This document shows positions 10,128-20,176 of a stretch of DNA of 64,000 bases, piece by piece. The position numbers and the translations under genes are program-made. This DNA comes from Asterias rubens (Eukaryota; Echinodermata; Asteroidea; Forcipulatida; Asteriidae). The stretch is taken from contig NC_047072.1 of assembly GCF_902459465.1 (NCBI RefSeq), forward strand, positions 15,481,776 to 15,545,775, in the 5' to 3' direction. Within the stretch, counting starts at the first letter, position 1. Every line of letters starts with the position of its first letter. A model generated the notes under the pieces. That model was not told where the DNA came from. It worked only from the letters and a program-made list of their open reading frames with translations, and did no database searches.

Positions 10128-13100
10128 CTCTGCAGTAATTCTGAGAGAAACCTGCTACACCAGAAACAGCAGCCCCAGCTGCTGCACCAGCACCACCAAC
10201 TGCAGCAGTACCTGCAGCTCCTAACCCTGCAGCTCCAACTGACTGCAGAACAGCCACTCCACTTCCTGCTGCAACAGCGCCACCATTTGCAATTGCTGCA
10301 GAAGACATCATGCCTGATGCAATGGATCCTGCTGCTATTCCACCTGATGTAAATCCTACAGCAGTGAGTACAAATGGAGCTGCAGCAACAGCACATACTC
10401 CGACAACACACCCTGCTACAACATGTCGCACACCATAGCCTAAAATATAAAAATAATACCACCACTACAACCATGTATAGGCATCACACAAAACAGCCAC
10501 AGAGCCTGGACTCTGCGAGTGCAGGTACAATTTGTACACAACTCAGGGATGGGGGATACTCTGGAGCACTAGGTGGCAGCAGAGCAGACCTACCAGGTAA
10601 ATTTTCATTGTTTACCCATATCCGAGAATGCTCACATTACAGAGAACAATAGATATACCTGGTAAGTCTGCTGCCACCTCGCATCCCAAAAATTCCTGAT
10701 GAAAACAGCAAATCTTATAAATTATCTTCGTTCATGGAAAGTGTGCTGTTTAATTTTTAGCAAAGTTTGATATGAAGAAAAGGGCACATCTTTAAAACCT
10801 ATTCAGCCGTTACTTTTATAACTAATTTTTGAATTGAAGATGAAATTAACAAATTTACATAATGATAAGTGTAGTACTATCATGCCTGCCAAAAAGGCCC
10901 TGGAATGTACAATGTTTCATCTTGATCACTAAAGGGTTACATTACCTGTTTACCTGTTTACCTGTAGATTCGGGCTCTGCATAATGAAGGCTAAATGAAG
11001 CCTTATAAAACGCCCATCCATATTCACACAAAACTTACTGCAAAAGCACTGAATGCAATGGAAGTAGCGAAGTCAAATGTGAGAGCAGAAGAGAATGAAC
11101 TTAATATTTCCATATATCCTGTGGTGAACATCCTGCAAAACTGTACATGTCAATGTTTTTGGTGAGGTACTCATCAATGCCATTTTTGAAGATGTTAGTT
11201 GAATGAGAATGAACAACTGCAGCTGGTAGTTTGTTCCAAACATTACAGACTCTCTGTGTGAAGTTGTTCTGACGAATTCTGGTAGTACTACGTTCCTTGT
11301 TTATCTTCAGATCATGGCCCCTTAGACCCTTTACATTTCTTGACATGTCAAATAACTTATCTGGATGGACATCCTGGAACCCATGCATCACTTTGAAAAC
11401 TTGAATGAGGTCACCCCGCAATCTTCTGTAGGCAAGTGTTGGGAGATCAAGGAGTAGCAGCCTTGTTTCATATGGCAAATCCCTTAAAGATGGAACAATT
11501 TTGGTTGCCCTCCGTTGCACCTTTTCTAACTTGTTAATGTCTCTCTTCAAGTAGGGGCACCAAACGCTGTTGGCGTACTCCAGATGTGGGCGAACCATGG
11601 TCTTGTACAATGCCTTGAAAGTCTCCTCATCCATGTAGTCAAAGGTCCGTTTTATTACACCTAGAATTCGAGTCGCCTTGTTTGCTATTGCTCCAATGTG
11701 CTTACTGAAAGTTAGTGACTTGTCAAACAGGACACCAAGATCCTTTTCGTCGTCCATTTCATTCAAATTTCTGGAGTGGTTTCCTTCTGTCATGGTGTAA
11801 GTGACTCTGTCGACCCCTTTCCCGTAGTGCAGTACTCCACACTTAGCAACGTTGAATTTGAGCTGCCATTTTGAGGACCAGTCACCCAACCGGTTGAGGT
11901 CTTCCTGTAATTTCTGACAGTCGTCTTCTTCCTTGACTGGAGTGAAGATCTTGGTGTCGTCCGCAAACATCATTACAAGACTGGAAACTACATTTGGTAG
12001 GTCATTGATGTATATTATGAAAAGTATTGGCCCAAGAACACTGCCCTGCGGGATGCCACTCCTCACACTGGCCCAGTCTGATTTCTCACCATTTAAAGAC
12101 ACTCGTTGCTTTCTTCCAATCAAGAAACTTTTGATCCATCGAATCAGCTTGCCACCAATTCCATTTGCTTCGGCCTTCTTCAGGAGGCGCAGGTGTGGGA
12201 CAGAGTCAAATGCTTTCCGGAAATCTAGGTAGACTACATCAATATCCGCACCTTCCTCCAGCAGTTTTGTCCACATTTCCATTAGAACGAGTAGTTGCGT
12301 TACACACGAGCGACCCTGTCTGAATCCATGTTGTTCCTCCTGAATGATGTTATGGTTGTTCATAAATGCCATAATGTGGTTTCTGATGATAGACTCCATA
12401 ATCTTGCATACTATCGAAGTGAGGCTGACTGGCCTGTAGTTCCCAGCATCTGCAGCACTACCTTTTTTGAAGATGGCAGTAACTTCAGCAACTTTCCAAC
12501 CTTTTGGAACTTCACCTTCATCCATTGACTTTCTAAAGATGATGGCAAGTGGATGTGCTATCTCATTACATACTTCCTTCAGTACCTTTGGGTGCAGTCC
12601 ATCCGGTCCAGGGGATTTTGTTGGGTTGAGTTTCTGCAACTGTTTCGCCACTTCTTCCACGGTAAAGACTACATCCGTAAGTTTATCGCCATCAAACATA
12701 TTATCGGGAACTGGTACATCACTTAAATCTTCGTCTGTGAACACACTAGCGAAGAAGGAGTTCAGAATCTCTGCCTTGTCACCATCTGTATGTGCATAAG
12801 ATCCATCTTCTTTTAGTAGGTCCTTCACTCCTGACTTGACTTTGGTTTTTGACCTCACATACTTCCAGAAGGCTTTAGGGTTAGTTTTTGTCTCATTGGC
12901 AAGATTTCTCTCGTAGTATTTCTTGGCTTTTCTCACTTCTTTGGTGGCTTCATTTCGTATATGGCAATATTCTTCATAGTACTTGTATTCTCTCGTTCTA
13001 GTATAACGCTTCCAGGCATTATATTTCTTCTTCACCTTTTGCATGACGTCTTTATTCATCCACAATGGCTTGAATTTCTTCTGCTTTTGGTCACATTTGG

Positions 13101-16100
13101 TAGGGTTGACTTTAGGAATGTGGTTTCCCATTGCATTCTTAAGTTTATTCTCAAAGAATATCCACGATTCGTTGACATCAAGGGTGCACATATCTTGTTT
13201 CCAGTTAACATCTCCTAATTCGTTCCTCATCATATCATAGGCACCCTTCTTGTACAGAAATCTTTCTTTAATTTTTGTCCGGTCGGTTGTTACAAAGCAG
13301 TCCAATTTGAAGAAGAGGGTGACATGGTCACTCTTTCCAAGCGGGCTGCTACTTTTCACATCACTAATTAGTGATTCGTCGTTGGTAATTACTAGATCTA
13401 GTAGACTGCTGTTCTGTCCTATTCTGTGTCTAGTGTCGCAATCGATCAGCTGGTGGAGGTAATTATCCTGCAGGCAGTCGATGAGTGCTGAACTGCCATG
13501 GCCTTCACCTGCATTTGATGTCCATGATTCCCACTCTACATCTGGGTAGTTGAAGTCTCCAACTATAACAAGGTGCGAATACTTCATCTTGCTAGCTTTG
13601 CTAATTAGGTCCGTCAACCTTGTATTATTGAAATCTGTGGAATTTGGACTTCTGTAGATACAACCAAGTAGTAGTCTCTCTTCACTCTGCAGTCTCATCT
13701 CACACCAAACACTTTCCTCATAGATTGAGCTAGTCAGGTCCTCGACGAGCTTAGCGTTAAGAGACTTTCTCATATAAATACAAACTCCTCTTCCTGTCTG
13801 GCCTGACAAAAAGCAATCGTAGCCCTCTAATTCTAATTCTGATTTATCAACATCAATATGAGTTTTAGGATACACTTCTGTGATCGCTATGACATCTGTC
13901 TTTGCTGAGGATAAGATGGCCGTCAATTCACTCCTTTTGTTAAGAAGGCTATCAGCATTCGTGTAAAAACAAGCAAGTCCACTTGATACTTGCAAATAAT
14001 CTTTATCTTGATCGGGTGCTGTGCAGTGCTTACTGGCATTGGGTGTGCTAAATAAAGGTGCAACATCAATCAACTCATGTACAATGTGCTTCCCGTTGCC
14101 GTCTGACTTTCCTTTCGCTGGGTTAGCCTCGAAAAGGATCGCTGCTAGTGGCTGCGTCCTCAACATCACTGGCTCGAGTCTCTCCTTCCATTGTGAGTAG
14201 GGTAATTTGCCCTTTCCTTATTACGAGGCGTTCTTCACCCAGTTCTCGTCTCCTCTTAAGTTCTTCTCTCAGCTCTTTATTTTTTTCTCTTTCCCTTGGT
14301 GTCATGTCTGGAGTTATAAATATCTCCTTCCAGTTCTGGGTATTACGCAGCTTTTTAGCATTCCTCAGCACCTGGATCTTGCGGGAAACAGAGTCAAGGG
14401 TAACCTTTAACAATCTATGTCTATCGGGTATCCTCTTGCCTAATCTCACCACTGATGTCATCGTTACATCTTGGATTCCTATCTCGGATAAAAGCTGTTC
14501 AATATTTCCTTTATCTTCTTCAACTCTATCATTTGCTTCTGGTTGTGTTGACTCTGACACCTGGTGTATGATGATATTACATTTTCTATTTTCTCTGTCT
14601 CTGTATTCCTCAACTGCCTGCTGTACTTTGTCATCGATTGAGCTCTCCAATTTCTCAACCTTTGTATTTAGGATGTTTACGTCTGATCTGCATGAAGTCT
14701 GTTCATCCTTTACTCCACTCAAGACTTTGGTGAGATTCTTAATTGTAGGAATAGCGTGAATACATGAGTTGCATGTCCAAACAAAGCCTGGTATTTTGTC
14801 ATCCATATCCATGTCATATACAGATTCTGGAACCCCTGAACATGCGAGGCATGACCATACAGCACAAAACTCACACTGCAGGGCTTTCACATCTTGATCC
14901 ACTGAGCCTTTACAGCCTGAACAAAAGAATTCTTCATCATCTTCAGTCTCAGTTTGCCCCTTCGTATTTCTTCTGTTGGCTTGCTTTGGCTTTGACTTTG
15001 CACTTGCCTGCAATTTCTGGTTTTGAGTACTCTGACTTGGTTCAGCTAATGAAGGCATGCTTTTCCCCTGCCTCCTTGTGTTAGGTTTCTTTGCCTTCAC
15101 GGTCACTTGGGTTCCGCTCATTTTGAATCAGACTTTCATAAAAGCACCAGTCTAGCTAGATAGTAGTAGCACTAGTTGTTGCAGTAATTACATGTCATGC
15201 ATGTGGATGGCAGAATGGTACAAAACAATATCTCAGATTTCACTGCGAATACAACATTTTTCTCCGTTCAGCAATTTTAACATCGGGCATAGAAATGGAA
15301 GATCTACAGCAGCCTATCATCAGAGACAAATTGTGGTATATCTATCACTAGCACATCTTGGTTGAAATAGCCTTGCCTACATCTTACAATGCTGAATGTG
15401 CATCATGATGGATGGTTCATACACAATCAACAATGTGATGCAATGTACTGTCAAATAATCCCTCAAAATCACTCAAAAAATGCAGCCATCCAAGCTCAAA
15501 ATACTCAGGAATAGTCAATATATGTTACACACAGTACGATTGCAGCATGATTTTTGATATATGGATGATATATGGATGAGAAATAATTAGAAAACGAAAA
15601 TCTTAACTGGAGCTATCTTCTTGCCCGTCCACCTCCTTCTATGAACCGGTATACATGTTGTATACAATGAAATTTTTACTTAGAATTAAAAGATAACTAA
15701 GCAGGTTTAAAATCTCAGTACCTGGTCTAACCATAATAAGGTTTTAAAGCTTGTGAATTGTTGAACCAAAATTAGGTTTCAAGTCCAAGCCTTCTTTAGT
15801 TCTTCAGTTCAGACAAGAAATTGCCAGGGATATACTCAACCAAACAGTTTGATCCTCAGTACATTTGAGAAAAAAAAGGTTTTATGCAGAATGTGGCATA
15901 ATATTCATTGGTTGTGACAATGAAATTTTATCAAATGAAATTGGATATAGGATAAAACTTAAAAGCTTACCGCTTTTAGTTTTAGGTTGTTCTTCTGCTG
16001 GTAACTGGCCCGAAAACTCCTTAGCAAACTGCTTGACAAAGTTTATTGCCTTCAAATCTGCCTTCAAACTGGTGTCTCTTTGACTGAAATCATCCAGGGA

Positions 16101-16652
16101 TAGCTGTAGGCTCGACCCGTTTTCAAAACTGACCTGAGGAGACAGATGATTAGCAGGACAACTTTTAGTTGCGATAACGTAACCCTCGCTGTCGGTAGGA
16201 GGGTTACGTTATCGCAACTAGACAACTTTGAACATTTACTAATTTGATTTGGACAGAATTGAGTGTAGCCTGGAGTCGTTATTCTTTTTATTGCACAAAC
16301 ATCAATATACATTGTGGTGCAAAAGAGAAACTCGGAACATGCACAAAGGCCCAGCAGTCAAAGATCATCATTTTTTATTTAAAATGTAAGAAATATTTTG
16401 AGGTTCATGTATTATACCTCGCCCCATAAATCGGTCCAATCCACTCCGTAGCCTTGTGGATTGGACCGATTTATGGGGCTAGTAAAGTAGTATAAATAGT
16501 ATATATACCGTTATATTTCTTCCAGTTTCATCCTCTTGCACTGCACTGACAGCCACGATGAAAATTAAAACATCATGTTCATTTCGGACTGGACGGTTAT
16601 TTTGAAGAAGTATGAGCTTGTTTGCAGATTCAAGTTTCTCTACCCACCACAT
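10128..16652 (-). CDS. IFI6/IFI27 (ISG12)-like protein, gene 1, three exons
   Basis: Spliced on the minus strand. Exon A is 16652-16509 (ATG at 16652, 48 codons, donor GTATAT). Exon B is 16133-15971 (donor GTAAGC). Exon C is 10439-10128 or beyond. Junction phases 0 and 1 are consistent. Exon C encodes a hydrophobic Gly/Ala-rich domain with AVGFTSGGIAAGSIASGMMS and IANGG...LQSVGAAGLG, the hallmark of the Ifi-6-16 (PF06140) family. In vertebrates these are small membrane proteins linked to interferon response and apoptosis. Exons A and B encode an N-terminal part I do not recognise. The 3' end is uncertain: either a donor (GTAGGG) at 10127 leads to an unseen exon, or translation runs into the adjoining MITE and stops at 10012. 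Intron 2 (5.5 kb) holds a full LINE in the same orientation. The start is chosen because MWW is shared with the paralogue at 35437-37835. Confidence 0.7.
10571..10679. repeat. Foldback MITE with ~25-bp arms
   Basis: AGGTGGCAGCAGAGCAGACC at the left and GTCTGCTGCCACCT at the right are reverse complements apart from small differences, and both arms run on into ACCAGGTA/TACCTGGT. It lies inside intron 2 of IFI27-like gene 1. Confidence 0.7.
11101..14169 (-). CDS. LINE ORF2: endonuclease and reverse transcriptase
   Basis: 1022 residues. The N-terminal third is an apurinic-type endonuclease/exonuclease/phosphatase domain, with FYTNADSLLNKRSEL, AITEVYP, GCIYRSPNS, VIVGDFNYPDVEW and the late SDHVTLFF histidine motif. 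The central part is a reverse transcriptase: KSPGPDGLHPKVL, NYRPVSLTS, HGFRQGRSC, YLDFRKAFDSVPH, GIPQGSVLGPILF and the catalytic FADD box. A C-terminal region with YKTMVRPHLEYANSVW and LRDLPYETRL follows, as usual in CR1-like elements. No internal stop or frameshift is seen and all key residues are present. It overlaps ORF1 by 47 bases in another frame, so translation probably needs reinitiation or a frameshift. The clade assignment (CR1/L2 group) is by motif style only. Confidence 0.93.
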   Translation of the reverse strand: MMLRTQPLAAILFEANPAKGKSDGNGKHIVHELIDVAPLFSTPNASKHCTAPDQDKDYLQVSSGLACFYTNADSLLNKRSELTAILSSAKTDVIAITEVYPKTHIDVDKSELELEGYDCFLSGQTGRGVCIYMRKSLNAKLVEDLTSSIYEESVWCEMRLQSEERLLLGCIYRSPNSTDFNNTRLTDLISKASKMKYSHLVIVGDFNYPDVEWESWTSNAGEGHGSSALIDCLQDNYLHQLIDCDTRHRIGQNSSLLDLVITNDESLISDVKSSSPLGKSDHVTLFFKLDCFVTTDRTKIKERFLYKKGAYDMMRNELGDVNWKQDMCTLDVNESWIFFENKLKNAMGNHIPKVNPTKCDQKQKKFKPLWMNKDVMQKVKKKYNAWKRYTRTREYKYYEEYCHIRNEATKEVRKAKKYYERNLANETKTNPKAFWKYVRSKTKVKSGVKDLLKEDGSYAHTDGDKAEILNSFFASVFTDEDLSDVPVPDNMFDGDKLTDVVFTVEEVAKQLQKLNPTKSPGPDGLHPKVLKEVCNEIAHPLAIIFRKSMDEGEVPKGWKVAEVTAIFKKGSAADAGNYRPVSLTSIVCKIMESIIRNHIMAFMNNHNIIQEEQHGFRQGRSCVTQLLVLMEMWTKLLEEGADIDVVYLDFRKAFDSVPHLRLLKKAEANGIGGKLIRWIKSFLIGRKQRVSLNGEKSDWASVRSGIPQGSVLGPILFIIYINDLPNVVSSLVMMFADDTKIFTPVKEEDDCQKLQEDLNRLGDWSSKWQLKFNVAKCGVLHYGKGVDRVTYTMTEGNHSRNLNEMDDEKDLGVLFDKSLTFSKHIGAIANKATRILGVIKRTFDYMDEETFKALYKTMVRPHLEYANSVWCPYLKRDINKLEKVQRRATKIVPSLRDLPYETRLLLLDLPTLAYRRLRGDLIQVFKVMHGFQDVHPDKLFDMSRNVKGLRGHDLKINKERSTTRIRQNNFTQRVCNVWNKLPAAVVHSHSTNIFKNGIDEYLTKNIDMYSFAGCSPQDIWKY
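14123..15121 (-). CDS. LINE ORF1: PHD-type zinc finger and coiled-coil protein
   Basis: 332 residues starting MSGTQVTVKAKK. A basic, Gln/Lys-rich N-terminus is followed at about residues 66-120 by a Cys-rich PHD-like finger (FFCSGCKGSVD, LQCEFCAVWSC, LACSG, WTCNSC). A predicted coiled-coil stretch follows (VEKLESSIDDKVQQAVEEY), then a region beginning RKCNIIIHQV with VVRLGK and PREREKNKELREELKRRRE, reminiscent of the RNA-binding part of LINE ORF1 proteins. PHD-bearing ORF1 proteins are known from CR1-group elements and presumably package the element RNA. The frame is intact. It precedes and overlaps ORF2. Confidence 0.85.
   Translation of the reverse strand: MSGTQVTVKAKKPNTRRQGKSMPSLAEPSQSTQNQKLQASAKSKPKQANRRNTKGQTETEDDEEFFCSGCKGSVDQDVKALQCEFCAVWSCLACSGVPESVYDMDMDDKIPGFVWTCNSCIHAIPTIKNLTKVLSGVKDEQTSCRSDVNILNTKVEKLESSIDDKVQQAVEEYRDRENRKCNIIIHQVSESTQPEANDRVEEDKGNIEQLLSEIGIQDVTMTSVVRLGKRIPDRHRLLKVTLDSVSRKIQVLRNAKKLRNTQNWKEIFITPDMTPREREKNKELREELKRRRELGEERLVIRKGQITLLTMEGETRASDVEDAATSSDPFRG
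16166..16220. repeat. Perfect 22-bp inverted repeat with 11-nt loop
   Basis: Left arm 16166-16187 reads TAGTTGCGATAACGTAACCC and on to TC; the right arm 16199-16220 is its exact reverse complement. It lies in intron 1 of IFI27-like gene 1, just upstream of exon B. Confidence 0.9.
16421..16479. repeat. Perfect 24-bp inverted repeat with 11-nt loop
   Basis: Arms 16421-16444 (GCCCCATAAATCGGTCCAAT plus CCAC) and 16456-16479 are exact reverse complements around an 11-base loop. It sits about 30 bases downstream of the exon A donor of IFI27-like gene 1. The paralogous intron at 36822-37685 shows no equivalent. Confidence 0.9.
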
Positions 16653-16870
16653 GATGATCTTAACTAAGGGAACCTTATGTTTCACAGTGGTCAATAATAA
16701 TACGACATTTGCCTGCTGGAGTTAAGCGTACGTGTCATCCCATGCAAAATTGCGATAACGTTTACAATTATATAACACCCAAGCAGATCCTTGCCATTTG
16801 ATTGGAGGATTGTCCGTCACGTGATAGCAAATAAAAGTACCATTGCACGCTGAGTCACTCGCCGTGCTTG

Positions 16871-16945
16871 TTCGTTCCATCCGAAAAGTACCATTGCACG
16901 CTGGCACGCTGCCAGCGTGCAATGGTACTTTTCGGATGGAACGAA
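16871..16945. repeat. Perfect 34-bp hairpin in the left arm
   Basis: Arms 16871-16904 and 16912-16945 (TTCGTTCCATCCGAAAAGTA onward) are exact complements with a 7-base loop. Confidence 0.9.
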
Positions 16946-17123
16946 AAAGCTGAGTAAAAACATCACTGCGTGCGTGTGTCTTTGGTAACGCAGCAGGTGT
17001 TACTGCAAGAAGGCATAGTAAAATTACTAGCATTCGGCTTCTACAGTTGAAATTGTTTGTTTTGAAAGTTGTTTCTTTCAATCAAAATGACAAAGTTCTA
17101 CTTGGATGTTATATAAAACAAAT

Positions 17124-17275
17124 AATGAATGTTTTTCATTCGTGCAATGGTGCGAATATGTTCATTCGTTGAAAGCTGGAATGTTCCATTCAACTCGGCT
17201 CCGCCTCGTTGAATAGAACATTCCATCTTTCAACTCATGAACATATTCGCACCATTGCACTCATAAACATTCATT
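17124..17275. repeat. ~150-bp imperfect palindrome in the left arm
   Basis: AATGAATGTTTTTCATTCGT at the left pairs with the reversed CATAAACATTCATT end. Inner arms carry GCAATGGTGCGAATATGTTC and GAACATATTCGCACCATTGC around a GC-rich centre. The same palindrome recurs in the right arm at about 19472-19624. Confidence 0.85.
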
Positions 17276-17286
17276 ATGTGTATACT

Positions 17287-19461
17287 ATTGAACCTATAAG
17301 TATATAACAATTAACTATAAGCTGCTCCAAAAAAAATTAATGTGGCCATTGACATGGTGTTCGATCAACTCTTCTTCAATTTGCCTGTAAATAAACAAAT
17401 TAATAAAATAATAACTATTATGAAAATTGAATATCATGATAATACCAAAATATAATTATATTAATAACACTAATAATACTATTTAAAATGGTATTCATTA
17501 CAACTAGTACTAGACTTGTTTCCCTAGCCTATCTTATTTAATTTTTAACTAGTAAATGACAGAGTAGCAGTTGAAACTCGTATGTTTTTTCCATTTTCGT
17601 TGATACAACAAGGAAATTTGATTTGGATGACTGCGCAGACAGCTTTAAAAAAAAAACATAATAAGTACTACATGTACATAACAAACCAACAGTGCTGCAT
17701 TTCTATGCATTCTAAGGAGTCTTGATTCCATGTGAAAAAAACCTGTCCAGAAATCTCATGTTTGAATCTGCCGGCCGCACTCGCGTGCTCATCAACGTTT
17801 ACCTGTCCCTTAAAACTCAGAAAATAATTGGAAGCATGCACAACTCATTTCCATTGTTCTGTTATAATTAAATTAAAAACCTAGGGCCTATTGAGGCCTA
17901 GGCTACCGTTTTTGTAGTTCCCAATTTTCTCACCGTTTGAGTGGTCATACTTCGACTATTTTCTATCAAACGAGGGCGCTGTCTTTTGTTATTGTTTTTA
18001 TAACAATAGTCTCGCTCCCTGTCCTAAGATTCAGTGGCGTGAATTCTATGTTAGTCAATTTTGCTTCTTGGACTATGCTAGGCCATCGCCAGAAAACTAT
18101 TGTTTGGTGATGCTCTGCATTCCCCAACCTTTTCTCGGGGGACCACACGATGGCTACATTTTGACTGCGGGCATGCTTAGTAACCTCTCGCACGAGAACG
18201 GGACTTGAATCAAGTCTAGGTTGACAGCACGCAACTGAGTTGTCGAGGCCGCTGCCCCAAAAATTGTCCAGGGACTTTTAATATTATTATCAACACAATT
18301 CGGGTAAGATTTCAAAAATTGACGAACAGAACTCGCTAAAGTGCTTATTGACTTACTACATGAACAATTATCAGTCGGTATGGTCGGACACACCCAATTA
18401 AAAATCAGGAAAGGTCAGCGCCCCAATTGGAAAATTGGAAAAGTTCGATGTACTCTACAAGAGCTCTACGTTTCAGGCACAATAAGTTTAGTGCCAACCA
18501 CACTGTTGCGTCGCTATCGAAGGTAAGCTATCATCCCATTTTCACATCCCAGATGCTCTTCGTTGATAATAGGTTGCTGGATCATAATTTTGTAAACACC
18601 ATAATACTATAATAGGTTTTGAATTGTATTTATATATACACAAAATATTGGATTAAAAAAGTTTGAATTGGGGGGGGGGGGGCTCAGTTTTCAGCATTGA
18701 AAGTGGTATCTATCTGCGCGCGTGTGGTGGACGTGGACTGTCACTTACGACATTTATATAGTAACACTGGTCATTCTCTTCGGATGTGGATGGCTGGATG
18801 TCAGCACCAACCATGGAGCTAAATCTGTAAAACTTCATTGTGAACAGCTGTGTATGTATTAATGGACAAAATTGCCGCGCGTATTTTGTCTAAGATAAGA
18901 ATGTTGTATAACGAGCTGTGGATAAGCAAAGATCGTAGGCGCCGCTGATAAGAGATTTCCAGCATGTGCGCGATGCATGGCATCATATATCGCATGGCAA
19001 AATGGCCTGTGTGTGTGGATGTGTGTGTGTGCTACGCGTCTTGTTGTTTTGATACCCGCGTGGTTGTTGGATGGAGTTCCTATAGAGCTGGTTGTCCCAG
19101 CCCGGAGGCGTGGAGAACGCGTGTGTTTTTGTAGTTGAATAAGAAAGTATTATGGAATGATTTTTAAGTTATCTGAACGCGTGGGCGTTTGGTTAAACCA
19201 TGAGCTCAATGCAGGTAAATCTTATAATTATTTGTCACTGTTTTATTTAGTGTTGCTGTTTTCGTTCAGGGAGGGATCCTCCGGGAATCAGCAGCGTAAG
19301 CCTACAGTAAATCATGTTTATTGTAATATTCGCTGAAATTGCGAAGCTGTCAATATTTTACATTCATTGTACAATGGAGGTAGAAATAGCCTCCATGATT
19401 GTATTATTTCTACCTCCATGGTTTAATCCATCGTGCTGCATGGGCTATTTTACATCATATA
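17287..19461. other. Centre of the foldback element; no gene recognised
   Basis: No open frame with recognisable features. It holds a G homopolymer near 18670, TG-rich sequence near 19010-19030 and an inverted repeat at 19374-19420 built on ATGGAGGTAGAAAT. Confidence 0.5.
19374..19420. repeat. Short inverted repeat, CCATGGAGGTAG family
   Basis: ATGGAGGTAGAAATA pairs with TATTTCTACCTCCAT. The same core forms a tighter hairpin at 23179-23207, and CTCCATGGAGGTAG recurs at 23312. Confidence 0.75.
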
Positions 19462-19797
19462 TTATACACATAATGAATGTTTATGAGTGCAATGGTGCGA
19501 ATATGTTCATGAGTTGAAAGATGGAATGTTCTATTCAACGAGGCGGAGCCGAGTTGAATGGAACATTCCAGCTTTCAACGAATGAACATAATTCGCACCA
19601 TTGCACGAATGAAAAACATTCATTATTTGTTTTATATAACATCCAAGTAGAACTTTGTCATTTTGATTGAAAGAAACAACTTTCAAAACAAACAATTTCA
19701 ACTGTAGAAGCCGAATGCTAGTAATTTTACTATGCCTTCTTGCAGTAACACCTGCTGCGTTACCAAAGACACGCGCACGCAGTGATGTTTTTACTCA

Positions 19798-19882
19798 GCT
19801 TTTTCGTTCCATCCGAAAAGTACCATTGCACGCTGGCAGCGTGCCAGCGTGCAATGGTACTTTTCGGATGGAACGAAAAAGC
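19798..19882. repeat. Perfect 41-bp hairpin in the right arm
   Basis: Arms 19798-19838 and 19842-19882 are exact complements separated by only three bases. It corresponds to the 34-bp hairpin of the left arm; the outer 7 bp differ there. Confidence 0.9.
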
Positions 19883-20031
19883 ACGGCGAGTGACTCAGCG
19901 TGCAATGGTACTTTTATTTGCTATCACGTGACGGACAATCCTCCAATCAAATGGCAAGGATCTGCTTGGGTGTTATATAAACGTAGTTATTAGGTCACAC
20001 TGTCTGCTCTGATGTGGGCCAGGACTGGAGT

Positions 20032-20176
20032 AGACTTGTGGACAAGTCGTTAAATCGGCCCCACGTGCTGAGATAGTGCTCCCCCGACAACACTGCTCTC
20101 GCGCGAACTCACTGCTCTCGCGCGAACTGATGGCTCCCCGATTTTGACTCCTCATTAACGACTTGTACAAGTTGTC
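20032..20176 (+). mobile_element. 145-bp MITE, copy 1
   Basis: Ends AGACTTGTGGACAAGTCGTT and the inverse of AACGACTTGTACAAGTTGTC form ~22-bp terminal inverted repeats. An internal 19-bp direct duplication reads CACTGCTCTCGCGCGAACT twice. A near-identical reverse-complement copy lies at 29371-29496, and an end fragment at 24007-24028. Confidence 0.8.

Larger units (their letters stand above)
10942..15121 (-). mobile_element. CR1-like non-LTR retrotransposon, apparently full coding length
   Basis: Two overlapping ORFs on the minus strand (ORF1 15121-14123, ORF2 14169-11101), followed by a short 3' region. It ends at 10942-10965 in three exact copies of the 8-bp unit ACAGGTAA (minus strand). 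Short 3' terminal microsatellite tails of this kind are typical of CR1/L2-group LINEs. The 5' boundary upstream of ORF1 is not defined. It sits in intron 2 of IFI27-like gene 1 in the gene's own orientation. Both ORFs are open, so the insertion is probably recent. Confidence 0.85.
16771..19977. mobile_element. 3.2-kb foldback element with 516-bp inverted arms
   Basis: The left arm 16771-17286 and right arm 19462-19977 are reverse complements with few differences, each 516 bp. They begin with TATAACACCCAAGCAGATCC and are flanked by TA on both sides. The 2175-bp centre (17287-19461) encodes no recognisable transposase. Each arm holds two nested palindromes. The element ends about 120 bp upstream of exon A of IFI27-like gene 1, so it may overlap that gene's promoter. 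The class is unknown; the TA flanks hint at TA-targeting transposition. Confidence 0.8.

Noticed and set aside
10124-10474. Cys/Trp-rich 116-residue frame
   Set aside because: Shadow frame of the IFI27-like exon C; the same shadow appears over exon C of gene 2.
16722-19993. Matching 119- and 108-residue frames with a signal-peptide-like start, one in each inverted arm
   Set aside because: They run through perfect hairpins and are identical because the arms are inverted copies; no third copy or splice context supports a protein.
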